A stretch of DNA of 64,000 nucleotides from positions 1 to 64,000 of the forward strand of contig NZ_CABFMN010000082.1 in NCBI RefSeq assembly GCF_901875635.1, in the 5' to 3' direction. Made by a program: the position numbers and the translations under genes. Below, piece by piece: positions 49,806-58,529 of this stretch (the stretch's first letter is position 1; every line of letters starts with the position of its first letter). The notes beneath the pieces are model-generated. The model saw only the letters and a program-made list of their open reading frames with translations. It did no database searches and was not told the origin of the DNA. The DNA is from Xylophilus ampelinus. Its GTDB lineage: Bacteria; Pseudomonadota; Gammaproteobacteria; Burkholderiales; Burkholderiaceae_C.

Positions 49806-50594
49806 ATGAGCGCCGTTCTTCCCATGTCCCTGCCCCGCGCGCTCGCGGGGTCTCTGCTCGGCACACTGGCCGCCCTGGCTTTTTTCGGCTGGCTCTGGAA
49901 GGGCTCGGTGGGCCTGATCGTCGGCGGCCTGCTGTCCGCGCTGTGGGTCATCCTGGTATTCGCCTGGCGGGACGCGCAGAAAGACGACCTGGCGTTGCTG
50001 GAGCGCATCCGCGGGCGGGTTTCTCAGCAGGACCCGTTGCTGCGCCTGGCAACGGCGCTGGCGCAGCCGATACGCAGCATCGTCCTGGCCATGCCCATCC
50101 CCTCATTGACGCGGCGCTTCGATGGCTGGGGCTTGTACGAGCTCGGCCACCTGCCCCCGCAGCCGCGGGCCCATGCCGCTCAACTGCTGAACGAGTGGCG
50201 CGCCCAGGTGCGTGAGCAGGCCAGGGAACCGCTTCCCTTCGACGACTTCGCGAGCCTGGCCACCCTGCTTCTGGACGCCCCGCTCGATGCGCCGCATGCG
50301 TGGACCCCGGAAACATCTGCCCGGCTGTGCTGGCGCCTGAACCTGCTGCTGTGCGGTATGGAAACCGGCGCCCTGTCGGCGGAAGCCGGCCGCGCCCTGC
50401 TCGCGCCCGCCGTGCGCGCCTTGCAATCGCATCATGCCGACTGGGCGAGCTATGCCGCCGACCTGGAACAGCAGCGCTGGGACTTCGTGCGCCGCGGCGC
50501 CTGGGGACAGGCGGCGATGGGTATTCAGTTCAAGGACCTGTTCGGCAAACCGCTCAGTCCGTGGGCCCTGACGCCACTGAAGTCGCCGCTCTAG
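49806..50594 (+). CDS. membrane protein of unknown function
   Basis: A 262-residue protein I do not recognise with certainty. Two hydrophobic helices lie at about residues 12-31 (LAGSLLGTLAALAFFGWLW) and 35-52, followed by a soluble part. The last 80 residues (RLCWRLNLLLCGMETGALS, then PAVRALQSHHADWASYAADL and RRGAWGQAAMG) vaguely recall DUF1266 proteins. The start ATG 49806 comes shortly after repeat A copy 6. It is convergent with the zinc-ribbon gene, 12 bp apart. Confidence 0.65.
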   Translation: MSAVLPMSLPRALAGSLLGTLAALAFFGWLWKGSVGLIVGGLLSALWVILVFAWRDAQKDDLALLERIRGRVSQQDPLLRLATALAQPIRSIVLAMPIPSLTRRFDGWGLYELGHLPPQPRAHAAQLLNEWRAQVREQAREPLPFDDFASLATLLLDAPLDAPHAWTPETSARLCWRLNLLLCGMETGALSAEAGRALLAPAVRALQSHHADWASYAADLEQQRWDFVRRGAWGQAAMGIQFKDLFGKPLSPWALTPLKSPL

Positions 50595-50606
50595 CGACCG
50601 CGTGCT

Positions 50607-51335
50607 TCAGCGCGCCAACGCCCGCCACACCAGCTCCACGCCGGCCGCCCACAGGTCCAGCGTGCCTTCGCGCCGCTCCTTCTCTTCCTCGCGCAGCGCG
50701 CGCTGCCGGTCACGTTCGATGGCCATCAGCGCATCGGCCAGGTCGACCTGGCCCGGTGCCGGCGCCACCGGGCCGCGCGCCGCCTGCGCCGCGTTTGCGC
50801 CATGGCGCTTCAAGGCCTGCTCCACCGCCTGTGGATCGAGCAGCGAAAACGGCGCCAGGCAATGTGGACAGGCATGCTCGCGCCGGATGTCGACCGGCGC
50901 GCCGCAGCCGGTGCAGAAGATGGCCGCCACGCGGCGCGCCAGGTCCTCGACTTCGGGCCGGGTCATCTGGCGCACGAAGCCTTTCTCGACCATGAAGGAC
51001 GAGAAGCTCGCGAAGCGGCCGTGGCGTTGCGGGCAGCGGTAGGTCACGTAGCGGCCGCTGCGCACGACGTCGAAGCTCTTGGTCAGCGTGCGCCGGCAGT
51101 GCGGGCAGGCCAGCGCCGCGTGCAGCCGCCCATGGGCGTCGTCGCGGTGCTGGTGCAGCAGCTCGAACAGCGCCAGCACGGCGGCCGGCGACAGGCGGGC
51201 GCTTTCCTGCGGGTCGAACCACAGGCCCTGGCAGGCGAAGCAGATGTCCAGCTCGGTCGTCACGCCGGTATGCGTGGCCAGGCGGCGCACCTCCATCGGC
51301 AGGCGGCAGGAGGGGCAGGCGGGCGTGCTGGACAT
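50607..51335 (-). CDS. protein with three zinc ribbons
   Basis: A 242-residue cytoplasmic protein. Ribbon 1 is CPSC ... CFACQGLWFD (zf-TFIIB type, residues 7-42). Ribbon 2 begins CPHCRRTLTKSFD and has a Cys in TYRCPQRHG. Ribbon 3 is CTGCGAPVD ... CPHCLAPF (residues 142-165). The C-terminus is a charged helix (IERDRQRALREEEKERRE). Function is unknown; nucleic acid or protein binding is possible. The MITE-like element lies directly upstream of its start. Confidence 0.72.
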   Translation of the reverse strand: MSSTPACPSCRLPMEVRRLATHTGVTTELDICFACQGLWFDPQESARLSPAAVLALFELLHQHRDDAHGRLHAALACPHCRRTLTKSFDVVRSGRYVTYRCPQRHGRFASFSSFMVEKGFVRQMTRPEVEDLARRVAAIFCTGCGAPVDIRREHACPHCLAPFSLLDPQAVEQALKRHGANAAQAARGPVAPAPGQVDLADALMAIERDRQRALREEEKERREGTLDLWAAGVELVWRALAR

Positions 51336-51345
51336 GGGCGAATCC

Positions 51346-51510
51346 TAGTGCGCCAGCCCAGAGATGTCGAAACACGAAAGCGCGTCTTCGACCCGATGGC
51401 GGCGTTGCAAATCCTCGCGATAGCTTCGGCTATGGCTGCGGTTTGCGCCTTGCCCTCGGGCCGAATCCATCACTTTCGTCATGTTTCGACATCTCTGGGC
51501 TGGCGCACTA
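51346..51510. mobile_element. MITE-like element, 165 bp, with 29-bp perfect terminal inverted repeats
   Basis: The ends 51346-51374 and 51482-51510 are perfect inverted repeats over 29 bp, beginning TAGTGCGCCAGCCC. The outermost TA on each side may be a target duplication. The interior is also self-complementary (CCCGATGGC with GCCCTCGGG, and ATAGC-TTCG-GCTAT at the apex, a UUCG-type tetraloop). No transposase is encoded. The right end provides the TAG stop of the LysR gene. Confidence 0.8.
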
Positions 51511-52434
51511 GCGCCGGCGCCGCGGCAGCGGCTCGAGCGCCGCCACCACCTGCTCGCGCAGCCAGCGGTGGGCCGGGTCGCGGTGCACGCGCTCGTGCCA
51601 GAGCATCGCCATCTCGTAGCCCGGCACCTCCACCGGCGGCCGCAGCACGCGCAGGCCGGACACGCCGGCCAGCACGCGCGAAGGCAGCATGCGGACCAGG
51701 TCGCTGCCGGCGATGACCGAGCGCGCGAAGATGAAATGCGGCACCGACAGCACCACGCGACGCGCCATGCCGATGGCGTGCAGGGCAGCGTCCGTCGGCC
51801 CTTCGAAGCCGCCGCCGTCGGGCGAGACGATGAGGTGTTCCAGCCGGCAGAACTGCGCCAGCGTGGGGCGCCGGCGCAAGGCCGGATGGTCGGCACGGCC
51901 GGCCAGCAGGTAGTCCTCGGTGAAGAGCGTGCGCCGGTGCAGCGACGCCGGCGCGCCGTCCGCGGTGTGAAAGGCCAGGTCCACCTCCCCCTGCTCGGCG
52001 AGGGCGGCCAGCCGCGACAACGGCACCTGCCGCACCGCCAGGCGCGTGTTCGGCGCCGCGGCGCGCAGCCGCATCAGCAGGGGCTGCACGATCGCGGCCT
52101 CCCCGTAGTCGGCCGCCGCGATGCGCCAGGTGACGGTGGCTTGCGCAGGATCAAAGGCCGCCGCCGGCGCAACCGCGTGGGCGAGCGATTCGAGGGCCAG
52201 CCGCAGCGGCGCCTTCAACTGCAGCGCCCGCGCCGTCGGCCGCATGCCGCGGGGGCCGGGCAGCAGCAAGGGATCGCCCAGCGCCTCGCGAAGGCGCGCC
52301 AGCTGCGCGCTCACCGAGGGCTGCGAGAGGTGCAGCCGCGCCGCGGCACGGCTTACATGGTTCTCGGCCAGCAGCACGTCCAGCGTCAGCAGGAGGTTCA
52401 AGTCGAGGCGGCGCAGGCACTCGGTATCGTTCAT
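51508..52434 (-). CDS. LysR family transcriptional regulator
   Basis: A 308-residue LysR regulator. The helix-turn-helix is LDLNLLLTLDVLLAENHVSRAAARLHLSQPSVSAQLARLRE (blocks NHVSRAAARLHLSQPSVSAQ). A substrate-binding domain follows, with RIAAADYGEAAIVQPLL. The C-terminus ends LEPLPRRRR and its TAG lies in the end of the MITE-like element, so the original terminus may have differed. It is divergent from a quinone reductase gene that it probably controls. Confidence 0.9.
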   Translation of the reverse strand: MNDTECLRRLDLNLLLTLDVLLAENHVSRAAARLHLSQPSVSAQLARLREALGDPLLLPGPRGMRPTARALQLKAPLRLALESLAHAVAPAAAFDPAQATVTWRIAAADYGEAAIVQPLLMRLRAAAPNTRLAVRQVPLSRLAALAEQGEVDLAFHTADGAPASLHRRTLFTEDYLLAGRADHPALRRRPTLAQFCRLEHLIVSPDGGGFEGPTDAALHAIGMARRVVLSVPHFIFARSVIAGSDLVRMLPSRVLAGVSGLRVLRPPVEVPGYEMAMLWHERVHRDPAHRWLREQVVAALEPLPRRRR

Positions 52435-52521
52435 GGCGATATCGGTTATCCAGAGGATCGATTTCCAATATAGCGCGGGCGCTTTTACGCTGACCGCTTT
52501 CTTTGAACGAACGCCCGCCCC

Positions 52522-53364
52522 ATGAACATCCTCCTCGTCCATGCCCACCCCGAAACTCGCTCCCTCAACGGCACCCTCGCGCACTTCATGCGCGAGCACC
52601 TCGAAGCGGGCGGGCACACGGTCCAGGTTTCCGACCTGCACGCGATGCGATGGAAGGCTTCGCTCGATGCCGAGGACTTTCCGGCGCGCGACGCCGAAAC
52701 GCCCTTCCATCCCATGCACGACTCGCAGCGCGCCTTCGCCAGCGGCCAGCAGTCGGCCGACGTCGCCGCGGAGCAGGCCAAGCTGCGCTGGGCCGACGTG
52801 CTGATCCTGCAGTTCCCCATGTGGTGGTTCTCGATGCCGGCCCGGCTCAAGGGCTGGGTGGACCGCGTGTATGCCCACGGCTTTGCCTACGGCGTCGGCG
52901 AGCATTCGGAGCAGCGCTGGGGCGAACGCTACGGCGAAGGCGTGATGGCCGGCAAGCGCGCCATGCTGGTCGTCACCACCGGAGGGTGGGCGTCGCACTA
53001 CGGCCCGCGGGGCATCAACGGGCCCATCGACGACCTGCTGTTCCCGATCCAGCACGGCATCCTGCACTACCCGGGCTTCGACGTGCTGCCGCCTTTCGTC
53101 GTCTACCAGAGCAGCCGCATGGATGCCGGGCGACTGCAGCGCACGCAGGCCGATCTGGCGCAGCGCCTGGACACGCTCGCCACCACGGCGCCGCTGCCCT
53201 TTCGCGCGCAGAACGGCGGCGACTACGACATCCCCTCGCTGACGTTGCGCGCCGACCTGGCAGCCGGGCAGCACGGCCCCGGCGTGCACCTGCGCGCACC
53301 GGAGGAGGCCGCGGCGCCGGTCGTCGAGCGGCGCACGGCATACAAAACGCTATCGAATCGATAG
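52522..53364 (+). CDS. NAD(P)H quinone reductase, flavodoxin fold
   Basis: A 280-residue FMN/FAD enzyme of the NQO1/MdaB group. It begins MNILLVHAHPETRSLNG, has LILQFPMWWFSMPARLKGWVDRV and VVTTGGWASHYGPRG. It reduces quinones by two electrons and protects against electrophiles. The LysR gene is divergent, 87 bp away, with ATCC-AGA-GGAT symmetry in between. The last residues and the stop codon lie in a partial copy of repeat A. Confidence 0.88.
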   Translation: MNILLVHAHPETRSLNGTLAHFMREHLEAGGHTVQVSDLHAMRWKASLDAEDFPARDAETPFHPMHDSQRAFASGQQSADVAAEQAKLRWADVLILQFPMWWFSMPARLKGWVDRVYAHGFAYGVGEHSEQRWGERYGEGVMAGKRAMLVVTTGGWASHYGPRGINGPIDDLLFPIQHGILHYPGFDVLPPFVVYQSSRMDAGRLQRTQADLAQRLDTLATTAPLPFRAQNGGDYDIPSLTLRADLAAGQHGPGVHLRAPEEAAAPVVERRTAYKTLSNR

Positions 53365-53378
53365 CGCCCTACGCAAGC
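53347..53378 (+). repeat. dispersed repeat A, partial copy 7
   Basis: ACGCTATCGAATCGATAGC followed by GCCCTACGCAAGC matches the first half of repeat A. It overlaps the end of the quinone reductase gene, whose stop codon TAG lies inside the second half of the small hairpin. Confidence 0.6.
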
Positions 53379-53401
53379 TGGTCGAGGGTTTCGACCACTT
53401 T

Positions 53402-56400
53402 TCATTCATAGACGATCGCCGCCCTGCCCGCCTCGGCCTGCGCCATCCAACTGGCCAGTGCCGCATCGACCGGGAAGAAGCGCGCCGCCTCGCCCAGCTG
53501 CAGTTCGACCTGCGCGCCCGAACGCGCCATGGCCAGGCGCACGCCCAGCCCTTGCTGCACCTCGCCGTGCTCGGTCGTCTCCCTGCGCGGCGGAAAGTCG
53601 CGCACGATGCGCGCGATGTCCGGCAGTTTGCCGTTGACGGCCACGCGCAGGAACTTGCCGAAGCGGCAGCGCGCCGCCGCCAGGTCCCACACCTGCTGCA
53701 CGTTGAAGCGCGCCTCGAAGCCGCCACGGCCCGGCTGCAGCCGACCGCTCACGATCACCAGCTCGTCTTCCTTGAGCTGGTTGCGCGCGGCGTCGAACAC
53801 GGCCTCGTCGGCAACGGCCTCGATGGTGTCGGTCTTGTCGTCGAGCACGAAGATCGCCAGGCGTCCGCGGTTGCCGTTGATGACGCGCAGCCCGCTGACG
53901 ATGCCGGCGATGACCTGCGGCTCGCGGCTGTCGAGCAGTTCGTCGATCTGCCGGCGCGCGAACTGCCGCACCTCGCGCGCCACCTCGTCGAAGAGGTGGC
54001 CCGAGAGGTAGAAGCCGATGGCCGTCTTCTCGAGCGTGAGGCGCTCCTTCACGCCCCAAGGGGTGGTCTCGACCAGGTCGGGCTCCTGCGTGCTCGATCC
54101 GTGCACGTCGTCGCCCAGGTCGAACAGGCCGCCCTGGTTGGCGTTGGCTTCCTGCGCGGCGGCGTACTCGAAGGCGCGGTCCAGCGAGGCGACGAGGGCC
54201 GCGCGGTTGGGCTGCAGTGCGTCGAAGGCGCCGGCCTTGATGAGCGCCTCCACCGTGCGCTTGTTGATGCGCTGGCGGTCGACCCGCGCGCAGAAGTCGT
54301 ACAGGCTCTTGAACGTCCCGCCCTCCTCGCGCGCCTTGACGATGGCCTCGATCGCGAGCTGGCCCGTGCCCTTGACGGCGCCCAGCCCATAGCGGATCAC
54401 CTTGTCGCTCACCGGCTCGAAGCGGTAGAAGCCGCGGTTCACATCCGGCGGCTCGAAGCTCATGCCGAAGTTCTTGGTCGCGTCCTCGAACAGCACCTTG
54501 AGCTTGTCGGTGTTGTCCATTTCCACCGTCATGTTGGCGCAGTAGAACTCGGCCGTGTAGTGCACCTTCAGCCAGCCCGTGTGATAGGCCAGCAGCGAGT
54601 AGGCGGCCGCGTGCGACTTGTTGAAGCCGTAGCCCGCGAACTTCTCCATCAGGTCGAAGATCTCGTCGGCCTTCTGCTGCGGGATGCCGTGCGTGGCCAG
54701 GGCACCGGCGCGGAACTTCTCGCGGTGCTCGGCCATTTCCTCGGCCTTCTTCTTGCCCATCGCGCGGCGCAGCAGGTCGGCGCCGCCCAGGCTGTAGCCG
54801 CCCAGAATCTGCGCGGTCTGCATCACCTGCTCCTGGTAGACCATGATCCCGTAGGTCTCGCTGAGCATCTCCGCCACCGCCGGGTGCGGGTACTCGACCT
54901 CCTCGCGCCCGTGCTTGCGCGCCACGAAGCTGGGGATCAGGTCCATCGGACCCGGGCGGTACAGCGCATTCAGCGCGATCAGGTCTTCCAGCCGCGTCGG
55001 CCGCGCGTCCTTGAGCATGCCCTGCATGCCGCGCGATTCGAACTGGAACACGGCTTCGGTCTTGCCGTCGGAGAACAGCTTGTAGGTGGCCCGGTCGTCC
55101 AGCGGGATGTTCTCGTACGCGAAGCCCTCCTGCCCCTTGTGGCGCCTGACGATGAACTCGCGCGCGATCTCCAGGATGGTGAGCGTCGCCAGCCCCAGGA
55201 AGTCGAACTTGACGAGGCCGATGGCCTCGACGTCGTCCTTGTCGTACTGGCTCACCGCCGAGTCGCTGCCCGGCTGCTGGTAGAGCGGGCAGAAGTCCGT
55301 GAGCTTGCCCGGCGCAATCAGCACGCCGCCGGCGTGCATGCCGATGTTGCGCGTCATGCCCTCGAGCTTCTGCGCCATCTCGACCAGCGACTTGACCTCT
55401 TCCTCGCGCTCGATGCGCTCGGCGAGCTGCGGCTCGGCGGCGATGGCGTACTTCTCCTTGTCGTCGTCCGACAGGTTCGCGGGCGGGTACTGCAGCGTGA
55501 CCGGCTTGCCCGGCTTGTTCGGGATCAGCTTGCTGATGCCGTCGCAAAAACCGTAGCTCATGTCCATCACGCGGCCCACGTCGCGAATGGCAGCACGCGC
55601 GGCCATGGTGCCGAAGGTGGCGATCTGGCTCACCGCGTTGCGGCCGTACTTGTCCTTGACGTAGTCGATGACGCGGTCGCGGTTGCCCTGGCAGAAGTCG
55701 ATGTCGAAGTCGGGCATCGACACGCGCTCCGGGTTCAGGAAGCGCTCGAAGAGCAGGTTGTATTCGAGCGGATCGAGGTCGGTGATCTTCAGTGCATAGG
55801 CCACCAGCGACCCGGCACCCGAGCCCCGGCCGGGGCCCACCGGGCAGCCGTTGTTCTTGGCCCAGTTGATGAAGTCGCCCACGATCAGGAAGTAGCCGGG
55901 GAAGCCCATCTTCAGGATGGTGCCGATCTCGAACTCGAGCCGTTCCACGTAGCGCGGGCGCTGCGCGTCGCGCTTGGCGGGGTCGGGGTACAGGTGCGCA
56001 AGGCGCTCCTCCAGCCCCTCGAAGGAGAGCACGCGGAAGTACTTCTCGATCGGCATCGGCACGCCGTCTTCCAGCGGCGTCGGGAAGTTGGGCAATTGCG
56101 GCTTGCCCAGCACCAGCGTGAGGTTGCAGCGCTTGGCGATCTCGACCGTGTTGGCGATGGCGCTGGGCACGTCGGCGAAGAGCGCCTCCATCTCGGCGGC
56201 CGACTTGAAGTACTGCTCGCGTGTGAACTTGCGCACGCGGCGCTGGTTGCCCAGGATCTCGCCTTCGGAGATGCACACGCGCGCCTCGTGCGCCTCGAAC
56301 TCGTCGGGCTCCAGGAACTGCACCGGGTGCGTCGCCACCACCGGCAGGTTGAGCCGCGCGGCCAGTTGCACCGCGGCCACCACGTGCGCCTCGTCGTCGG

Positions 56401-56920
56401 CGCGGCCGGCGCGCTGCAGCTCGACGTAGAAGCGGTGCGTGAACAGGCCCGCGAGCTGCAGCGCGATCTCGCGCGCGCGCTCCGCATTGCCGGCCATCAG
56501 CGGCGCGCCCAGCGGGCCCGCCTGCGCGCCGGCCAGGCAGATCAGCCCGCCGTTGAGCTCCTGCAGCCAGGCCCATTTGGCGACCGCCTGCGTCTGGCCG
56601 CGGCCCACGTTCTGCGTCCAGGCGCGCGCCAGGATCTCGCACAGGTTGAGGTAACCCTCGATGCTCTGCACCAGCAGCACGATGCGGCTGGGCGCGGCGT
56701 CGGCATCCAGGCCTTCGATCGCCACTTCGCAGCCCAGTACCGGCTTCACGCCCTTGCCGCGCGCCTGCTTGTAGAACTTGACGCCGCCGAAGAGGTTGTT
56801 CAGGTCGGTGATGGCCAGCGCGGGCTGGCCGTCCTTGGCCGCGGCCTTGACGACTTCGTCGATGCGGGTGGTGCCGTCGACGACGGAGAACTCGGTGTGC
56901 AGGCGCAGGTGAACGAACAT
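53402..56920 (-). CDS. dnaE: DNA polymerase III subunit alpha
   Basis: A 1172-residue replicative polymerase. The N-terminal PHP domain begins FVHLRLHTEFSVVDG and ALAITDLNNLFGG. The catalytic core has GRGSGAGSLVAYAL, the Asp pair in SMPDFDIDFCQGNR and the third Asp in KFDFLGLATLTIL. A helix-hairpin-helix region and OB domain follow. NQGGLFDLG near residue 910 is a likely beta-clamp binding motif. Start ATG 56920 gives the normal DnaE N-terminus; the frame to 56959 is not used. Confidence 0.97.
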   Translation of the reverse strand: MFVHLRLHTEFSVVDGTTRIDEVVKAAAKDGQPALAITDLNNLFGGVKFYKQARGKGVKPVLGCEVAIEGLDADAAPSRIVLLVQSIEGYLNLCEILARAWTQNVGRGQTQAVAKWAWLQELNGGLICLAGAQAGPLGAPLMAGNAERAREIALQLAGLFTHRFYVELQRAGRADDEAHVVAAVQLAARLNLPVVATHPVQFLEPDEFEAHEARVCISEGEILGNQRRVRKFTREQYFKSAAEMEALFADVPSAIANTVEIAKRCNLTLVLGKPQLPNFPTPLEDGVPMPIEKYFRVLSFEGLEERLAHLYPDPAKRDAQRPRYVERLEFEIGTILKMGFPGYFLIVGDFINWAKNNGCPVGPGRGSGAGSLVAYALKITDLDPLEYNLLFERFLNPERVSMPDFDIDFCQGNRDRVIDYVKDKYGRNAVSQIATFGTMAARAAIRDVGRVMDMSYGFCDGISKLIPNKPGKPVTLQYPPANLSDDDKEKYAIAAEPQLAERIEREEEVKSLVEMAQKLEGMTRNIGMHAGGVLIAPGKLTDFCPLYQQPGSDSAVSQYDKDDVEAIGLVKFDFLGLATLTILEIAREFIVRRHKGQEGFAYENIPLDDRATYKLFSDGKTEAVFQFESRGMQGMLKDARPTRLEDLIALNALYRPGPMDLIPSFVARKHGREEVEYPHPAVAEMLSETYGIMVYQEQVMQTAQILGGYSLGGADLLRRAMGKKKAEEMAEHREKFRAGALATHGIPQQKADEIFDLMEKFAGYGFNKSHAAAYSLLAYHTGWLKVHYTAEFYCANMTVEMDNTDKLKVLFEDATKNFGMSFEPPDVNRGFYRFEPVSDKVIRYGLGAVKGTGQLAIEAIVKAREEGGTFKSLYDFCARVDRQRINKRTVEALIKAGAFDALQPNRAALVASLDRAFEYAAAQEANANQGGLFDLGDDVHGSSTQEPDLVETTPWGVKERLTLEKTAIGFYLSGHLFDEVAREVRQFARRQIDELLDSREPQVIAGIVSGLRVINGNRGRLAIFVLDDKTDTIEAVADEAVFDAARNQLKEDELVIVSGRLQPGRGGFEARFNVQQVWDLAAARCRFGKFLRVAVNGKLPDIARIVRDFPPRRETTEHGEVQQGLGVRLAMARSGAQVELQLGEAARFFPVDAALASWMAQAEAGRAAIVYE

Positions 56921-56988
56921 GGACCCGATTCTAGGTGGGGGCCAATTTTGTCGTAACATACAAACATTGATGATTGCAGGGAGCTGCC

Positions 56989-57246
56989 ATGTCCGTCACC
57001 ACCTTTTCGAGTCGCGATTTCACCCGGGACGTCTCTGCCGCCAAGCGGGCGGCGCACGATGGCCCCGTCTTCATCACTGACCGCGGCCAGCCTGCGTATG
57101 CGCTGCTGCGGATCGAGGACTACTACCAACTCACCAGCCAGAAACCCCGCACCCTGCTCGAGGCCATGGAAGCAATGCCGGGCGGCGACTTCGAGTTCGA
57201 CCCGCCGCGATTGAACGACACGGTGCAGCCGGCCGACCTGGACTGA
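56989..57246 (+). CDS. Phd/YefM-type antitoxin
   Basis: An 85-residue antitoxin. The N-terminal DNA-binding part [19 protein letters not shown] and [22 protein letters not shown] match the Phd/YefM fold, which reads ...ITdrGkPvavLis... The acidic C-terminus ([10 protein letters not shown]) would neutralise the toxin. AGGGAG lies five bases before ATG 56989. It is 8 bp upstream of the VapC-like toxin gene and divergent from dnaE. Confidence 0.9.
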   Translation: MSVTTFSSRDFTRDVSAAKRAAHDGPVFITDRGQPAYALLRIEDYYQLTSQKPRTLLEAMEAMPGGDFEFDPPRLNDTVQPADLD

Positions 57247-57254
57247 CGGCATCG

Positions 57255-57665
57255 ATGTACCTGCTCGACACCAACGTCATCTCGGAATTGCGCCAGGGCA
57301 AACCCGCGCCGTCCGAGGCGGTGCGCCGCTGGGCCGCGGGGCAGCCCACCCACTTGCTCTACCTGTCGGCCGTGACACTTCTGGAACTGGACATCGGCGT
57401 GCGCCGCATGGAGCGCAAGGATGCCGCCCAGGGCGCCGTGCTTCGGCGCTGGAGCGAGGCCGTCGCGCGCGAGTTCGAGGGCCGCGTCCTGCCCTTCACC
57501 GGCACCACGGCGCTCGTGTGCGCCGGGCTGCACGTGCCCAATCCCCGCGCGTTCCGCGACTCGATGATCGCCGCCACCGCGATGGAGCACGGCTTCATCG
57601 TGGCGACACGCAACGTGGCGGACTTCGCCGACACGGGCGCCAAATGGCTCGACCCATGGATCTGA
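57255..57665 (+). CDS. vapC: VapC-type PIN domain toxin
   Basis: A 136-residue PIN endoribonuclease. The acidic active site is complete: Asp5 in [11 protein letters not shown], Glu44 in TLLELDIGV, Asp102 in [10 protein letters not shown], Asp123 in TRNVADF. VapC toxins cleave tRNA or rRNA when not bound by the antitoxin. The gene overlaps the downstream trhO by ten bases, so translation of the two is probably linked. Confidence 0.93.
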   Translation: MYLLDTNVISELRQGKPAPSEAVRRWAAGQPTHLLYLSAVTLLELDIGVRRMERKDAAQGAVLRRWSEAVAREFEGRVLPFTGTTALVCAGLHVPNPRAFRDSMIAATAMEHGFIVATRNVADFADTGAKWLDPWI

Positions 57666-58468
57666 CCAACCCACCCACTGCGACGGAACCCGTCCTCAAC
57701 ATCTCCGCCTACCTCTTCGTCCCCATCCACGACCGCGAGACGCTGCGGCCGCGGCTGCTCGAATCGGCGCGCGCGCGCCAGCTGATGGGCACCGTGCTGC
57801 TGGCGGAGGAAGGCATCAACCTCTTCCTGGCGGGGGCCGCCGACGACGTGCGTGGCTTCCTCGACGAGTTGCGGGCCGACCCGCGTTTCGCGCCGCTGGA
57901 GGCCAAGGAGAGCTGGTCGGCGCAGCAGCCCTTCCGGCGCCTGCTGGTCAAGCTCAAGCGGGAGATCATCCGCATGGACCACCCGGCCATCCAGCCGGCC
58001 GCCGGCCGCGCGCCGGGCGTGGACGCGCGCACGCTCAAGCGCTGGCTGGACCAGGGGCACGACGATGCCGGCAAGGACGTCGTGCTGCTGGACACGCGCA
58101 ACGCCTTCGAGGTCGACTACGGCACCTTCGAGAACGCCATCGACTGGCGCATCACGAAGTTCACTGAGTTCCCGCAGGCGGTGATCGACCACCGCGCCGA
58201 GCTCGAAGGCAAGACGGTGGTGAGCTTCTGCACCGGCGGCATCCGCTGCGAGAAGGCGGCGATCTACATGCACGAGGCAGGCTTGCCGAACGTGCTGCAG
58301 CTCGACGGCGGCATCCTCAAGTACTTCGAGGAAGTCGGCGGCGCGCACTACCGCGGCGACTGCTTCGTGTTCGACGGCCGCGAGGCACTGGCGCCGGACC
58401 TGAGCGCCCGCGCGCAGCACGCCAGCGCGCGGCGCAGCGAAGATCCCGACATTGCTATCAAAAAGTGA
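57656..58468 (+). CDS. trhO: tRNA uridine(34) hydroxylase TrhO
   Basis: A 270-residue rhodanese-domain enzyme (formerly UPF0176/YceA). The N-terminal acylphosphatase-like part has [18 protein letters not shown] and [16 protein letters not shown]. The rhodanese domain has [20 protein letters not shown] and the active-site loop [13 protein letters not shown] with Cys192. It hydroxylates U34 of certain tRNAs. ATG 57656 lies inside the end of vapC. The last residues (DIAIKK) and the stop codon are part of repeat A copy 8. Confidence 0.93.
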   Translation: MDLTNPPTATEPVLNISAYLFVPIHDRETLRPRLLESARARQLMGTVLLAEEGINLFLAGAADDVRGFLDELRADPRFAPLEAKESWSAQQPFRRLLVKLKREIIRMDHPAIQPAAGRAPGVDARTLKRWLDQGHDDAGKDVVLLDTRNAFEVDYGTFENAIDWRITKFTEFPQAVIDHRAELEGKTVVSFCTGGIRCEKAAIYMHEAGLPNVLQLDGGILKYFEEVGGAHYRGDCFVFDGREALAPDLSARAQHASARRSEDPDIAIKK

Positions 58469-58515
58469 GCTGCCTGCGCCCGCTGGACGGGCGCTGCAGG
58501 CACTTTTGACTTGAA
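58451..58515 (+). repeat. dispersed repeat A, copy 8
   Basis: ATTGCTATCAAAAAGTGAGC, TGCCTGCGCCCG, CGGGCGCTGCAGGC, then CACTTTTGACTTGAA. It begins within the last codons of trhO and supplies its TGA stop. The remaining hairpin followed by CTTTTG could end the transcript. Confidence 0.82.
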
Positions 58516-58529
58516 TCCTTGCCTGAGTA

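Noticed and set aside
49806..49811. extension of the unknown membrane protein gene back to 47709
   Set aside because: The upstream part overlaps glpR and glpK in a different frame and has shadow composition. ATG 49806 starts directly before two real membrane helices.
51346..51510. reading the 165-bp hairpin as a simple transcription terminator
   Set aside because: The ends are perfectly matched over 29 bp at a distance of 107 bp and are flanked by TA, which is more than a terminator needs.
53552..56956. 1134-codon open frame on the plus strand opposite dnaE
   Set aside because: Complete dnaE is on the other strand. The frame has no motifs and a shadow-like His/Arg/Val composition.
56989..57665. 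toxin-antitoxin pair as part of a mobile island
   Set aside because: No integrase, attachment repeats or composition change was visible; neighbours dnaE and trhO are core genes.
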